This document shows positions 35,191 to 47,440 of a DNA stretch of 64,000 nt, piece by piece. Below the pieces are notes generated by a model, which was not told where the DNA came from, searched no databases, and saw only the letters and a program-made list of their open reading frames with translations. Within the stretch, counting starts at the first letter, position 1. Every line of letters begins with the position of its first letter. The stretch lies in contig NW_003314272.1 of assembly GCF_000143415.4 (NCBI RefSeq), forward strand, positions 592,184-656,183. The letters are read 5' to 3'. Source of the DNA: Selaginella moellendorffii (taxonomy: Eukaryota > Streptophyta > Lycopodiopsida > Selaginellales > Selaginellaceae). Made by a program: the position numbers and the translations under genes.

Positions 35191-35628
35191 CTTTGCGATT
35201 GAAAACCTAGACTCTGAACTTTCACTTCGCTTCGAGAAACCATACAAAAAAAGAAAGGAGGAAAAGCCAAGAACAAACTGCACGGCTTTGCGTGGGCCAT
35301 TTTACATCTTACACCTTGTCAAAAAGCTGCAAAAGCAAATTCACAGTGGTGGGAGATATCTTTGCTTCTCCACACTCCTGGAGAATAAAAAGCGGAATTT
35401 TCCATCAAAATCCTATGTTTTCTCCCGTCAATGTACCTTTTGAGTGGAATCTGTGTGATGAAAAGAAAAGCTGCCTTCCACTCAACTCCGCCAGTACGTT
35501 TAACAAAACCTAAAAGGTTCTGCCCTAAGTCAATGCAATGTCAACGGTCAGCTGCTTTTGTGTGATGCCAGGTGGCACTTTCAAATCCACAAGCTTTTAG
35601 GGTTTATGCGCGACGCGAGCGAGCGAGC

Positions 35629-38600
35629 ATGGCAGCGGCGGCAGCAGGCGCGGCAGTCTCCGCAGAGCCAGGTCCGCTATGCTCCCAATTCTCCTACATT
35701 TCTAGCACAGCGAGCGCCGCAAGGTCGGTGCTGCCGCTGCTCGCGCCAAGAATTTCGATCGCGCCCGTGCAGGAACTCGAATGCAGGCCTAGCTCCTGCC
35801 TCCGGTAAGCTGGAATTGGTAGCCGTGGTGAAATTCTCGCGAATTGATTCTTCCCATGTAGCGCGAGTAGATGTCGTGTCGTCCCTAGAGCCAAATCCAG
35901 TGTGGACAGTGACGAGCAGCTCACTGTTGAGGTTCTTGGAGATGAGGGACACACGTTTGATCCATCCAGCGTTTCTTTCTCCACTGGTAAGCTCTAGCTT
36001 CCAAACTCTTTCTTTTCTTCCTGTTTACATCTTTTTAATCTCGTTGTGTTTTGGAAATTCAAGAGCGCTGGGAGGAGCTTGATACGAATGTTCTCGAGAT
36101 TATAGATTCCTCCTCCACGAATACTGCTGCTGGGATCACTGAGAACACCACAGTGATGAATTCTACGAGACCGCAACAACAGGAGCCTCCTACAAGAACA
36201 TCCAACGTTAAAAACCAGTGGCGCCCGATTTTCCAAGGTGGTGTCGAGAACTTGACCACGCAGGTGAAAGAGGCAGTCGAGAAGACTAGATCACAAGGAC
36301 ACAACTGGGCGCGGAACAGCAAAGTGGCTCAAGTTCTTCACAGTGATAAGAAAGTTATCTCCAAATGGACGATGGAAACAGCTCTTCCTGTAATCTCGGA
36401 AGCGCTTTTCCTGACGAGTTCTGCGGGTTCATCGACGGGTCCTGCAGAGAAACCAGTGTGGCAGGCACCTTCGTATCGTGGTACTATACTTTTATTTTCA
36501 CTGATGTCTCTTTTTGTGAGTTTTCTTTAGTATTTTCTGTACAGGGCTATCCGGTTGGGACATTGTCGCTGCTGATATCGCAACCATAAGACAGTATTTT
36601 GACAACGTAAAATTGCAGCTAGCTATCTGGAAGCTACCGCTGCAAGAAGCTTATGATCCTGAAGATCTCGCCGTCTATTTCAATGCAAGACCACATCTCT
36701 TGCTGTTCCGGGCTCTCGAGGTAATACCCTTATTTTTTACTGTAAAGCTCATTATTTCTGTTCAGGTTTCTGCAGCATTTAGCTATCTCTTCGTATGGTA
36801 CATGTTCGAAAAGAGCATCACGCCGTTGACAAAAAGAGAGCCGTCTTCTGAAGAGGAGAAAAAAAAACTGATGATGAAAACGGCTGAAATGTTTAAGCAA
36901 ACTGTTTTGAGGCTTGGCCCGACTTTCACAAAAGGTACTCTTCTGTTGATTATGCTAATACTTTCTACTAAATTTTCTTGTTAAACTAGTTGCTCAGTCG
37001 TTGTCAACAAGATCAGACTTGATAGGTCCGGAAACTGCACAGGTACATAAATGCACGCTGATAAGTTCGTCTGTTAGCTAATAAAATTCATAGAGCAGGT
37101 TTTGGGAGATCTACAAGATCGTCTGCCACCGTTTCCTAATGAAATGGCTTTGCTTCTAATGGAGCAAGAGCTTGGCCGCCCGATAAGCGAAGTGTTCTCC
37201 TATATATCGGAAGAACCCGTGGCAGCCGCTTCCCTTGGACAGGTCTGCTATTTCTGGTGGCATAATAGTTTTTCATTTCATGAAAATATCAGGTCTATAG
37301 AGGACGAACGAGGGACGGACAGGACGTGGCTGTGAAGGTTCAAAGGCCAAACATTTTTTATTCCGTCGCACGTGATGTTTATATCCTTCGCCTTGGGGTA
37401 AGCATATCGGTGCTGTTTTCTGGCTTGTAGCTGATTGTAGCACTCCTGCAGCTGGGGCTGGTACGTATGGTTGCGGGCATTAACAGTGATTTATCGGTTT
37501 TCGCTGACGAAGTTGGGAAGGGCCTGTACGGTGAATTGGACTACAGGCTTGAAGCACAGAACGCGTCTGCGTTTGCAGTGAGTGTGCAAATTTTCTTCTT
37601 CTCCTTTATACCTTGCTAATATTCATGCAATCCAGTTGGCGCTTACACCGAAGTTACCTTTCGTTGTGGTTCCAAGAGTCTTGCGTCACTTGACGACAAA
37701 GAAAGTGATGACAATGGAATGGATATCTGGTACTCGTCCAGTGGACCTTCGTAGAGTTGCGAAAGGACAGGACGCTGGGGCTACTCCAGAGCTTCGACTG
37801 GAAGCCACAGACCGTCTCTTGGAAATGGTAAAAGAAATGGATTGTAATGTCATGCACTGGTTTCTAAAGTCTTGTGCAGGTTAACAAGGGTGTGCAATCT
37901 TCTTTGACGCAGCTGCTTGATGTTGGTATATTGCATGCCGATCCACATCCTGGAAATATTATCTATACTCCGGACAACAGTATTGCGTACGAAATGTTTT
38001 AATATCTATTCACTGTGCATTCACTTTCAATTGCAGGTACCTCGATTTTGGACTGATTTGTCGAATGGAGAAAAAACATCAATACGCTATGATTGCGGCC
38101 ACTGCCCATCTTGTGAACGGGGATTGGAGTTTTTTAGTCGATGATTTGGCTGAAATGGACGTGGTGAAGCCTGGGACTAACCGGTTCCGGCTGAGATTGG
38201 TAAATACCCAAGGTTTGTTTTGCATATTGTTATTCACATTTTCTTTTGTTGCAGGCTCTCGAAGATTCGTTAAATGGATTCGTTGTTAAGAATGGTTTAC
38301 CAGATTTCAAGTTCAGTCAGGTCTGCATTTTTACGTAAATGGAATCTTTCATCTTATGCCTCGTCTTTCAGATTATAGCAAAATTGTTCGGTGTAGCTTT
38401 AAAGTTTCGGTTTCGTCTGCCAGCATACTATACTCTAATACTGCGCTCGATTGCTTCGCTAGAAGGTACGTTATCATCCATTACAGGAATGATAGACTAA
38501 AAAGTTCATCTCTGCAGGAATGGCACTGGCAGTCGACCCGAACTTTAAGGTTTTTACGAAAACATACCCGTTCGTGGTCAATCGTCTTCTTTCAGATAAT

Positions 38601-39324
38601 TCGGCTCCTATGAGACGAATCTTGCGAACGGTAATTTTCTTTGGAAAACTCTTGAGTCTGACGGTGAAAATCTCGCTTGTGCACAGCTGCTTCTTACAAA
38701 TAAAAAGGAGTTCCGTTGGAATCGTGTTGCATCTTTGACAAGCATTACTTCCACTGAGTAAGCAAAAGAATCCAACTCTTAGTTCACTTTTTTATCCTTT
38801 CTAGGCCGGCCGCATCGAATGCCACGACGAGTCTGGAGTCCACACTGTGCAAGCTTCTTCTGTCAAGCAACGGCGCCTCACTACGTCGGATCATCTTGGA
38901 AGCGGTTCGTAGTTTCACTTCTTTTCTCTCCAAGAATTAAACCTTCTGGGTTTTACAGGACACGAAATCACTGGCCCGCGCATTCGTCTCCAAGGAGGCG
39001 GCACCGGTGAGACTAAAGGTGGCCAAGCTTCTCGCCGACGCGTTTTACCTGCACGGCAAGAAGCTCTTGCAAGAACACGCGAGCGTCGAGATCGACGAGC
39101 GATCCAAATTGTCGTCTCCCATTGCAAGCACCAGGCAGCTGCAGTTTCTTCTGAGAGCACTCGTGGCGAGGCTGCAAAAGACTCCTCTACTCCTGCTAAG
39201 AGCCGGATGGACAACGGCGACGGTCATGGGCTGGGCTCTAGCCGCGGCCTTCCATCGACTGGCGGTGGGCATGAGCTACACATACCTGGAACCAGCCCCG
39301 AGTACCCGCGCTGCAACAGCATAA
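35629..39324 (+). CDS. ABC1K: ABC1 (UbiB)-family atypical kinase, probably plastid-targeted
   Basis: Eighteen exons close in frame at 920 residues: 35629-35804, 35862-35986, 36064-36480, 36545-36720, 36766-36934, 36990-37042, 37099-37242, 37293-37397, 37452-37577, 37636-37827, 37880-37986, 38037-38199, 38255-38320, 38372-38465, 38518-38630, 38687-38757, 38805-38904, 38959-39324. The Ala/Ser-rich N-terminus looks like a transit peptide. Family motifs are KVAQSLSTRSDL (the KxGQ motif, with Ala for Gly), the Ala-rich loop AAASLGQV, the ATP-binding VAVKVQRP, HADPHPGN, and LDFGL. Two hydrophobic segments lie near residue 310 and near the C-terminus. Plant ABC1Ks sit in plastoglobules, thylakoids or mitochondria and affect prenylquinone metabolism. 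I cannot say which clade this is. A telo-box-like 'ttttagggttta' precedes the ATG at about 35597. Confidence 0.9.
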
Positions 39325-39353
39325 GAAGAGGCTGAGCGGGCTTATTATTTGTA

Positions 39354-39550
39354 CTAGTAAAATTGCCCAGCAAATGCTGGGCGGTTGTTTGCAAAGTCTT
39401 CCACCATAGGAATTATTTCAGAAGAGCGCATGCAAGACTTTACCAAAATGGATCCACGCTTGATCTTCCAGAAGTTTGGACTTGACGTTGGAAGTTCCTT
39501 TTTAATCAGTTTCCAAGCATATGTTGTCCCCGATGGAGAAAATCTCACTT
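39354..39550 (-). mobile_element. Possible Helitron-like 3' terminus and short element
   Basis: On the minus strand a perfect 8+2+8 hairpin (GCCCAGCA TT TGCTGGGC, 39365-39382) is followed 7 bases later by CTAG at 39357-39354 and then T. A hairpin some 10 bases before a CTRR end, with T after the end, is the layout of a Helitron 3' terminus. The element would extend toward higher coordinates. I cannot place its 5' TC end. No Rep/helicase is present, so it would be non-autonomous. Confidence 0.35.
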
Positions 39551-39878
39551 TTAGTCACTAAAAGAACATACACTTAAGGGTCCAGAGGAGTGAAGTTGTG
39601 ATCGTCGACCCCGGGGGATGCACTCTAAAGAGCCGACAGAAACAAAACCCTCTACCGCCGTCCAGCGCCCGCCATGAGATCCATGCCTGCGCCTGTCTAA
39701 ATCCACTTGATCGCTTGATCGCTTAGCATCCTTGATCTTGTCCCAAGAAAAATGGCCTAAAGTTTCAAGGGCGTGTGAAAAAGCCCTATAGATCCTGGGA
39801 AGTGAAAGGGTAGTGGCTGGGAAGATGATGTAGATCTGTTGCAAGGTGAGAATTTTCTGTGTTCTTCTCACTTAAAAG

Positions 39879-41446
39879 ATGGAGGCCTTATGGCGCTCAA
39901 GGTATGTGTTGAATTTCTTTCTCTCTAATTTTCTTTTTTCTTTTCTTTCTCTTTTGTTGTGTACAGCCAAGGAGGGAAGGCCCTACGGCGCTCAAGGTGT
40001 TGTTTCTTTCCTTTGATTTTTCTCTAATTTTGCTTTTTGTTTTTGTTTTTCAGCCGAATCGGGAAAACCTGGGGAAGCTTGCCATTGGACCTTCAGATGC
40101 ATATACTATCTTTGTTACCAGTGGAAGACAGTGTGTGGTCGCATTTGGTTTGCAAACAATGGGATTCTCTGCTAAATGATCCACATTTCAAAGCATTATG
40201 GGCCCGAAACAGCCGCTACAGAACACCTACTTTCGTATTGCTGCAGGAAGGAACTAACACAGAACTTTTAAAACAGCGAACTCGCTACTACAAATATCCT
40301 TCAGGGCCTTACAGGTTGCAAGATTTACCTCGGGGTTGGGACTCCTGGCTTACACCGGAAGGTTCAGAACTATTCTTGTCCGCAGGTGGCCTGGTCGTAT
40401 GCATCATCGAGGAGAATTGCGAGACACGTTTCTTCGTTGGGAACCCGCTAACGCAACAATGGGTGACCGTACCTGCACTTAAAACTTCAGCACAGTGTCG
40501 CCGGTCGTTCATGCTGATCCCGTACATGAGTGAAGGTTTGATGTTCTTCAGGATTGCGATTGACCCATATTTGTTCGACTCCAAAGTGGGGATTTGGACA
40601 CGTCCTCCCTATCAAACCATGTGGACGTCGTCCTCCAACACGTTGCACATACAAGGAGTGCAATACGGTCTTGGGATTTGTAAGCAGCACAGTGCAGTTG
40701 TGCTGCTGGAGATTGATGATCTGGGAGCTCTTAGCGAATCGAAGTGGCTGTGGGCCTGGGATGTGGATACAATTCCATCTTTGTCTTACAAGTACATGCT
40801 TGAAATTGGCGGTGAGATTGGGTTACTCGTTGCAACGATAGATTGGGAGGTCGTGGTTTTGGTGCTGGACAGGAAGAGTGGTAAAGAATGGAGCTGGAGG
40901 AAAGTCTCAACATTACCCAAACACTTCTACAGGCACTTGCACGACTGGGTGCCTTTGTTTGACAGCAGGACATGTTGTACACATGGCAATCTTACGTTCT
41001 TGTGCGTAGGGATGCAGGTTCTGGTATTTGATTCCCAACGCATGACATGGGAGCTGGTTGGGAAACGTTTGTTGCATACAATGGAGCTGCTTGTTTGGGT
41101 GCCCGACTTCACAGCTGTCCCAAATGCTAACACACCCAGCGAGAAGTTGAAGCAAAGTTGTGCCAGCAAATATCCGGGGGGCAGCTTTCATATTACACCT
41201 GGAACGTTCTCAGGTGAAGAGAAGAGTTCCCTGTATACATGTGTGGTTATTGATTTGTACTTGTCGAATTTTCTAGAGGTGGAGGCTCTTTCAAAGCGTG
41301 GGATGCCATGGCAACAGATTGGAGAGGTCGCGGTTGATCGGAACAAAGGTAACCGTACCATTTTATTGTGTGTGATTTCCTTGTTGACAAAGTGTTTGGG
41401 CAGCGGTATTTACGCTACATTTGATTGCTTAATTGGGGTTCTTTAA
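39879..41446 (+). CDS. F-box protein with a beta-propeller-like C-terminal region
   Basis: The model has two tiny exons (39879-39901 and 39967-39996) spliced in frame to a long exon from 40054. The F-box is SLPLDLQMHILSLLPVEDSV followed by WSHLVCKQWDSLL. The remaining ~400 residues have repeated hydrophobic-aromatic strands (LVVCIIEENCETRFFVGNP, VWVPDFTAVPN) like plant F-box/kelch-type substrate receptors. The protein would bind SKP1 in an SCF ubiquitin ligase; the target is unknown. Read-through gives a stop at 41444-41446. A GT donor after 'gatcggaacaaag' at 41349 may instead splice to an acceptor at 41470 or 41631, so the last residues are uncertain. Exons 1 and 2 are near-duplicates. Confidence 0.75.
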
Positions 41447-41470
41447 ATTATTATTTGAGAAAACCGGCAG

Positions 41471-43965
41471 ATCTTTGTACGCAACCATCATGGGTTAATA
41501 TGTTATGCTGGTTCTCCACGGGCTTGTTCCCACTGCTGCCCAGCCCATAACTGTTGCCGTTATGCATATTGCAAGGTGTCCAGCACATAGTCCTTCAAAA
41601 CAAACTGTTTGACATATTTTGGGTTTGCAGCACTTTTCTTCTTAGCCTCTATTGTGACAGCGGCTTTTAAGACTTGAAAAGAATCTGTCAAATTCTTTGC
41701 TCTATTGGATGTTGATGGTGGCCTACATGCACTGATGCTTTACCCATGTGCCCATTCTGTGAGAAGTAGTACATCCTTATTTCACAAGTTGCTCGATAGA
41801 TTGAAGTCTCTCTTAAACCCTATAGCAACCTCATCATGCCTTAAAAGATTAATGGTAGACCTTTGAAGAAGCAACTATAGAAATGGATTTTTCTGTAATG
41901 CATTCAAGATGACCACCACAATGAACAATAGACAATGAACCTTCAAAATGGGTGAAATAGGTTGTCTTTACCTTCCACAAGTTATGTGGATCTAAATGAG
42001 TTTCCATGCCCTTTTATCTTGCTTAAGGATCTTGTTGGTGAAATTCAAAGAAAACATTCTCAAGTGGAAGTTCCTTACATTTCTTATACTCAAACTCCTT
42101 GAGATCTAGATATAGTGAATGAGATTGCTGAAATGTAGCCTCCACTATTACAAAGACAGGTCTATTAGGATCACAGCTCCTGGTTTGGGAAGCTAAATCA
42201 AGAAGTTCATTTTCATCATTGGAGACAACAATGATTTGTTCTTTCATTTCCTAATTTACAATCAGCTAAGAAGCTGAAGCACCCTAATCAAAGTGCTTTA
42301 GAGATCCTATGACAAGAATTTCATAATTAGTGCATTTATTAAGATCCCCTTGAATCCCATGCTCTCCTACATCACTATCAAGGAAGATGGATTTTTCTAC
42401 TATATTACCCATATCATGACATACATTCTCAAGACAAATAGAACTTAGCTTCAATTTGAATCTTCTACAAAGGAAGCTTTCTATGTGGTGTGTGCTGGGA
42501 CTAATGGCATGGTACAGCAAGAGTTCAATTCAGCATTGTGGGTTGGTGTATGGCAAGTATTCTTGGAGAAGTGGTTATACATTGGCTTTCACAAGCCATC
42601 CTTTGAAAGAAAGCTCAACCCACGCAATAGAGACTGTCGTGACTGGTTGAGTGAGGAGTGGTTCCAAGTGCATTCCTAGCCATTACTACAATTGTTCCAC
42701 CATCTCATTTGGAGTTCTTGAAACCCTCTAGGAAAAGATAATTAGTGGCTCCTAGTTAAACTTCAAGTAGAACTCTCTCATTCATTAGGTTGCTTGAACA
42801 CTTGTGAGTGGCAATAAATGGGGAGATGGAAAAGCAGTAGATAAGGAGACTGAGAAGAAGCTTAAGGTATGTTTTGATTGAAGAGTGTTTTTCTAGTGTC
42901 TTGAAGAGTGTCTAGCATCTTAATTAAGGAGCATCTTAAAGCTCATTGCAAGATTTAAGCACCTTTCTCTTGCCCTTCTTTGCCAAAGCCCTAGTTGTAA
43001 AACCCTAAAAATCAAAGACAATTTAGATATATTATCAATAGATTTTAAGTTCCTTTTTCACTCAATCAAGGAAGAATATCCTTGTTTTTCATTGTCAATT
43101 TCTTCTTAAAATTTTTCTAGCTCATGGCTTGTGGCTTGTGCTTGCAACTACTTTGCATTGGTATGATCAGTTTGGTGGCAAACTAATCTTCCTAGCACAT
43201 TAATTTTTTCTTGTTGTTCCCTTGGTGTTGGAAGATTGGTTTGGCAGCAAATTGATCTTTCTAGTGCCAAGGGAACTACTCCTCTTTTTTTTCTAGCACA
43301 TTAATTTCTGATTTTTTTATATATATTTTTCTCTTAGTTTTCTCTTGTGTTATGACTAGATCAGTTTATAGGTAAATTGATTTTTTCAACTACCTACTTT
43401 TAGCTTCTTTATTGTTTTTTTTCTTTCTCTTTTTTACTCAAAAGTTTTGACCTATAGTATACCACAACAGAAGAAGTGTGCTAGTCAGCCTCAATAGACC
43501 TAGTCTCCAGGAAAACGACTAAATCATTGTACTAGATTCCTTAGGGAGATGTAGTGCACTTGAATTTGGAGCCGAATTCCAAGCCCATTGTGCTACAAAA
43601 CAAGGATCCGGTTCAATCCCACGAGCACCAGCTCCCCATATTCAGCACTTGCACGCAAAATGGTGTCAAATGGTGTCTAGCACAATTTTGGCATATTGGT
43701 AGCCTAACGCGAGGAGGAGGGTACCCCACCAACTAGAGCAGTGTGGAGCTTGGGCTTAGACCTAAGCCAAATGCAAAACAAGGAATGACACAACCCAACG
43801 GGAGCCAAACTAATGCCTTAGGTGGTTGGATATGCATTCTAACCACTATCCCTGCTATAAATTTGGAACCCCCTATAGTGCCTCGCCCCCCGTCCCCCGT
43901 CCCCCGTCTGATAACTTAGTGAACTATCCTAAAGCTAACTCCAACTCCCTTAAGAGATTGGATGG
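41471..43965. other. Repeat-rich intergenic DNA without a supported gene
   Basis: Short frames on both strands (for example 42023-42520 minus and 42456-42679 plus) have no recognisable domain and no splice context. The composition and repeated phrases suggest decayed transposon sequence. A 'gtccccc' triplicate lies near 43886-43908. Confidence 0.4.
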
Positions 43966-44170
43966 TCAATGTTCCCAATCCAAGTGTAAGTGGCACTACA
44001 TACTTGGATACTTTGTGTAACTCATTAGAATCTCGCTCTAGCCACATGGTTAGGGCACCTTAATGGTAAAAGGTGGGGGGAGTACCCACAAGGCTTGTAT
44101 TAGGTTGCAGTGTTTTGAAATTTCGTCCCAAAATCCTAGACTATAGAAAGAGTGGTCCTTTTGTTTGTTG
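43950..44170 (+). repeat. Dispersed repeat family, copy 2
   Basis: Homologous to 3006-3260 across most of its length, with about one difference every five to eight bases. It starts near 'gagattggatggtcaatg' and runs through 'ctcgctctagccacatgg' to 'cccaaaatcctagactat'. Non-coding. Confidence 0.6.
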
Positions 44171-45330
44171 ACCTAGACTAAATATATTTCTTTAGCTTTT
44201 GAATGGAATTACTTGAACCAATCATTTGAACATTAACTTTTATATTTGGTTAACTATATTGACTTCTGTTGACTTCCCAGCCTCGAGATATCCATCATGA
44301 GGCTGATAACACATGAACCTTTAGTTGAGAGAATCATATAAAATTTCCATCCAAATTTCAATTGGGGCAAACCAAAATTCATAGAACCTTATTCGTGTTA
44401 GAATTTAAGTTTTGAAAATTCAAATCAAAATATTAAATTTTTGCTAGAAATAGTTTTTAGACTTTTATGATTAAGGTACCCATAGCATCTCAGGCACCCC
44501 AAGCATGGGCACCCAAAAGCCCCCCACTCTCCTACACCATACACTTGTTCACTTGAGCATCTCACTAGATCACCTTGCTATCTCCTCAATCCTACTAGTC
44601 TTTGGTTGAAGAAACTATATTGTGGCTATGGTTGAGTTTTGCATTATGACTCCTACATCTTAAGGCTGCATTATGTCTGCTAATTCTTGCATGCTGTAAA
44701 CTAGAAACTGAAGCAAGCATAAAAATAGGGAAAAAAAATCTTATCTAGAAGTTCGTAAGAATGTTCTAATCCTCACTTGATTTTATAGCAGGCATAATCC
44801 TCATCTCTGGTCTGCTAATGACTAAGACCATCAAAGGCAATTTAGAAGCACAAGAATATATCAAATTAAATTAAGTTCAATAGAAAAAGCTACACACATG
44901 GGGTGGCCACTCTTTTTTAGGGTTTAAAAAGGTGTATGTCCGCTATAAGGTTTTTATTTCCAAATTAGATTTATGGTGTTAGGCACTAGCTTTGACCATG
45001 TGGTCAACATCAGTCAAAGGGAAGCTCAAGGGTATATTAAGGCATGTTAGGGTAAGGAACAAAACCTACCCTAGGGCTCACAGTAGCTTAGAGGTGGTTG
45101 GGTGGTGAGGAACCTCAAAAGGAGGCATAGCATAGTCTAGAGAGATTAGATTTTTATCTTTTCACGCCAGATCATATTAGAGGAGTTGGTTGCAATGGTT
45201 GATCAAATTGAATGTTAAAATCCTATTGTGCCAATGATGGTGTTGATGGAGCTGCAGAGGTTTGGACTATTCAAGATGTTATTCATGAGCTGTGAGCCTT
45301 TAATCGAAATCAACAAGGCATGTAAGATGA
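44171..45330. other. Spacer, possibly the 5' LTR/leader of the downstream retroelement
   Basis: No gene is supported. A promoter-like segment with 'gggtttaaaaagg' near 44924 precedes the gag remnant, but I could not find a matching downstream repeat to prove an LTR. Confidence 0.3.
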
Positions 45331-45331
45331 A

Positions 45332-46225
45332 ATGTATAGCATGCTGAATACCATATATGAGCGTGTTAAGGCACTCAAGGTTAGACTTGGTGGCACTCCA
45401 AGGAAGCCTTCTTTGGTAAATCGACTCAAGATTCTAACCTTTTCTGGTGATTGTGGTATAGATGAGTGTCTTGCATGGCTAGACAATGTGAAGAAGTTCT
45501 TGGCTGCTAAAGGAACTCCGAATGTAAAGGCTTTAGTGGCTAGTCCAATGGTTTTACATAATGTGGGTCTTCGGTGGTGGAATTGATTTGAGAAGTCTTG
45601 TATTATGGATAAAAAACCACTAATGTTTACCATAGATGAGTTTGAGGCTACTTTTTATTTATGTTTTGCCCTTCACTATGATATGAAGAATGCTCGCACA
45701 TAACTTTGACATTTCTAGAAAGGAAAAATAACACTTAAGGACTATATTGAGAAGCTTACTCACTTGATTGATCATGTTTCAATGAAAGATCTAAATCAAA
45801 ACAAATCTATCTTCATTGATAGCCTTTATAGTGAGAGCATGTTGTAGCACTTGCATCATTCTTAGCCTACAAAGAGGTTGGAGGAGCTCTTTGATATAGC
45901 TTATTGACTTGACAATGACAAGCACAAGTCTCGCAAATGTTTGAGGAATCCTTTTATTAAGAATCATTGTGATCATTGCCATAGACACAAAGATTGAGAA
46001 TAAGCATCACAAGTTGAAGTCTATAGTGGCTACTTCGGATACAAATGGGTTAAAGAAGCAAAAGTTTTTTATGAAGAATTATAGACAAGGTTGTTATTGT
46101 TGTGGCCAGCTTGGACACTACAAAACTAATTGTCCACAGTTGAAAAACAGGCAGCAGGGCAAAAAGAATGGTCAATCTTCTACTGATGATAAGTTAAATA
46201 CTAAAAAGTTGCAAACTTTGTAGCA
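45332..46225 (+). pseudogene. Degenerate Ty3/Gypsy gag with zinc knuckle
   Basis: Frame 45332-45586 reads LKILTFSGDCGIDECLAWLD and then WWN before a TGA. Downstream pieces (MDKKPLMFTIDEFEATF, ITLKDYIEKLTHLIDHV) continue a retrotransposon Gag pattern with several stops. At 46092-46133 a CCHC zinc knuckle, CYCCGQLGHYKTNC (C-x2-C-x4-H-x4-C), marks the nucleocapsid. It is an inactive remnant. Confidence 0.75.
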
Positions 46226-46359
46226 TGAGGATGACAGGGACGACTATTCTAGTCAATGGAAGAGGCTTTCAATCATTGCTCATCAACTCAATTGTATGTG
46301 AAATAAGATAGAGCTTGAGGACACTCATGCATCAGCTTTAATGTTGGAGGGCATGTTTT

Positions 46360-46500
46360 GTGGTAGTTTAGTGTGGATTTTACTAGATAGTGGGAGCAAT
46401 GACAACTTTGTATTAGTAAAGTTTGTTGAAGAGCATGCGCTGATAACACGAGGAGTTCTTCTACACACAGAAGGTGCAACTACCTTTGCTCAGCATTCAA
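46360..46500 (+). pseudogene. Retrotransposon aspartic protease fragment
   Basis: The translation VWILLDSGSNDNFV carries the D-S/T-G active-site motif of a retroelement protease, just downstream of the gag remnant. Stops lie on both sides. Confidence 0.6.
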
Positions 46501-46964
46501 TGCTTGTGTAAAAGGGTTGGAAGTGTTGGTTGGCAAAACCACACTTGTAATGACTTTTTATCTCATAGATATTCATCGTGTGGATCTCATTCTTATAATG
46601 CCTTGGTTAGTGAAGGTGGGTCTAGAGATAAAGTGGAATATTAAACGTGTCTCATTAGAGTATGGTGGCATTAAAGGTGTGTGATTTGGAGAGGGACTTT
46701 AGCCTCTAGTTGTTATACTCTCCACTACATATTTGAAATGGGTTTATCGTAATGGAAAAACATTGTCAAGTTATTTGCTGTTTGTTCGTGACTTAGGGGA
46801 CCAAGGCACATGTGGGGGAGAAGCAATAGTATGGGTTATATTTGAAGAGTTTTCTAATGTTTTTTCATTTGAATTTCCTTATGTGTTACCTCCATTCTAA
46901 ATTGTGGAGTATAAGATTATGTTAGAGCTAGAGATGTGGCCAATTTACTGGCATTCATTTCGGT

Positions 46965-47440
46965 TAGATTGAGCTGATGAGTGGATATCATCAAATTGCA
47001 ATAGATAATGCATTTATCTCGAAGATAACATTTAACGTGAGCTTTGGGCATTTTGAGTTTACAATTATACCATTTGGTTTAATGAATGCAATAGCTACAT
47101 TTACTTGGTTGATGACAAAAGTATTTAAGTGTTATCTTCATGAATTTGTGGAAATTTTCTTGGACAATAGGAAATCAAATGCTCCCAATCCAAGTATGGG
47201 TGGCAATACTTACTTGGATACTTAGTATGGCTTATTAGAACCTTGATTCTTGTTTTTAGCAGAGGAGCATAAGGTGCATTTGCATAAGGTTCTTTTGTTA
47301 CTAAGTGATAGCAAACTTTATGTGAAGAAGAGCAAATTTAAATTTACAAAGTCAATGGTGGAATATTTAGGCCATTTTATGATATCTAAGGGTGTCAAGA
47401 CAGATCCAAGGAAGGTGGCTGTGGTGGAAAACTAACGTAC
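46965..47440 (+). pseudogene. Ty3/Gypsy reverse transcriptase remnant
   Basis: Pieces match the RT palm: MSGYHQIAIDNAFISKITF, FGHFEFTIIPFGLMNAIATF, then the active-site strand degraded to FLDNRKS instead of YxDD. A copy of the dispersed repeat (47177-47247) then interrupts the gene. After it, the RT thumb/connection reads VEYLGHFMISKGVKTDPRKV. The element is dead. Confidence 0.8.
47177..47247 (+). repeat. Dispersed repeat family, short copy 3, inside the RT
   Basis: About 70 bases, starting 'atgctcccaatccaagtatg', match the beginning of copies 1 and 2. They sit exactly where the RT active-site strand breaks off. This is direct evidence that the repeat family is mobile or was copied into the retroelement. 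Confidence 0.65.

Noticed and set aside
42023-42520. Minus-strand frames as a real gene
   Set aside because: Two 74-78-codon frames with no domain and no splice connection, in repeat-rich DNA. Probably decayed transposon sequence.
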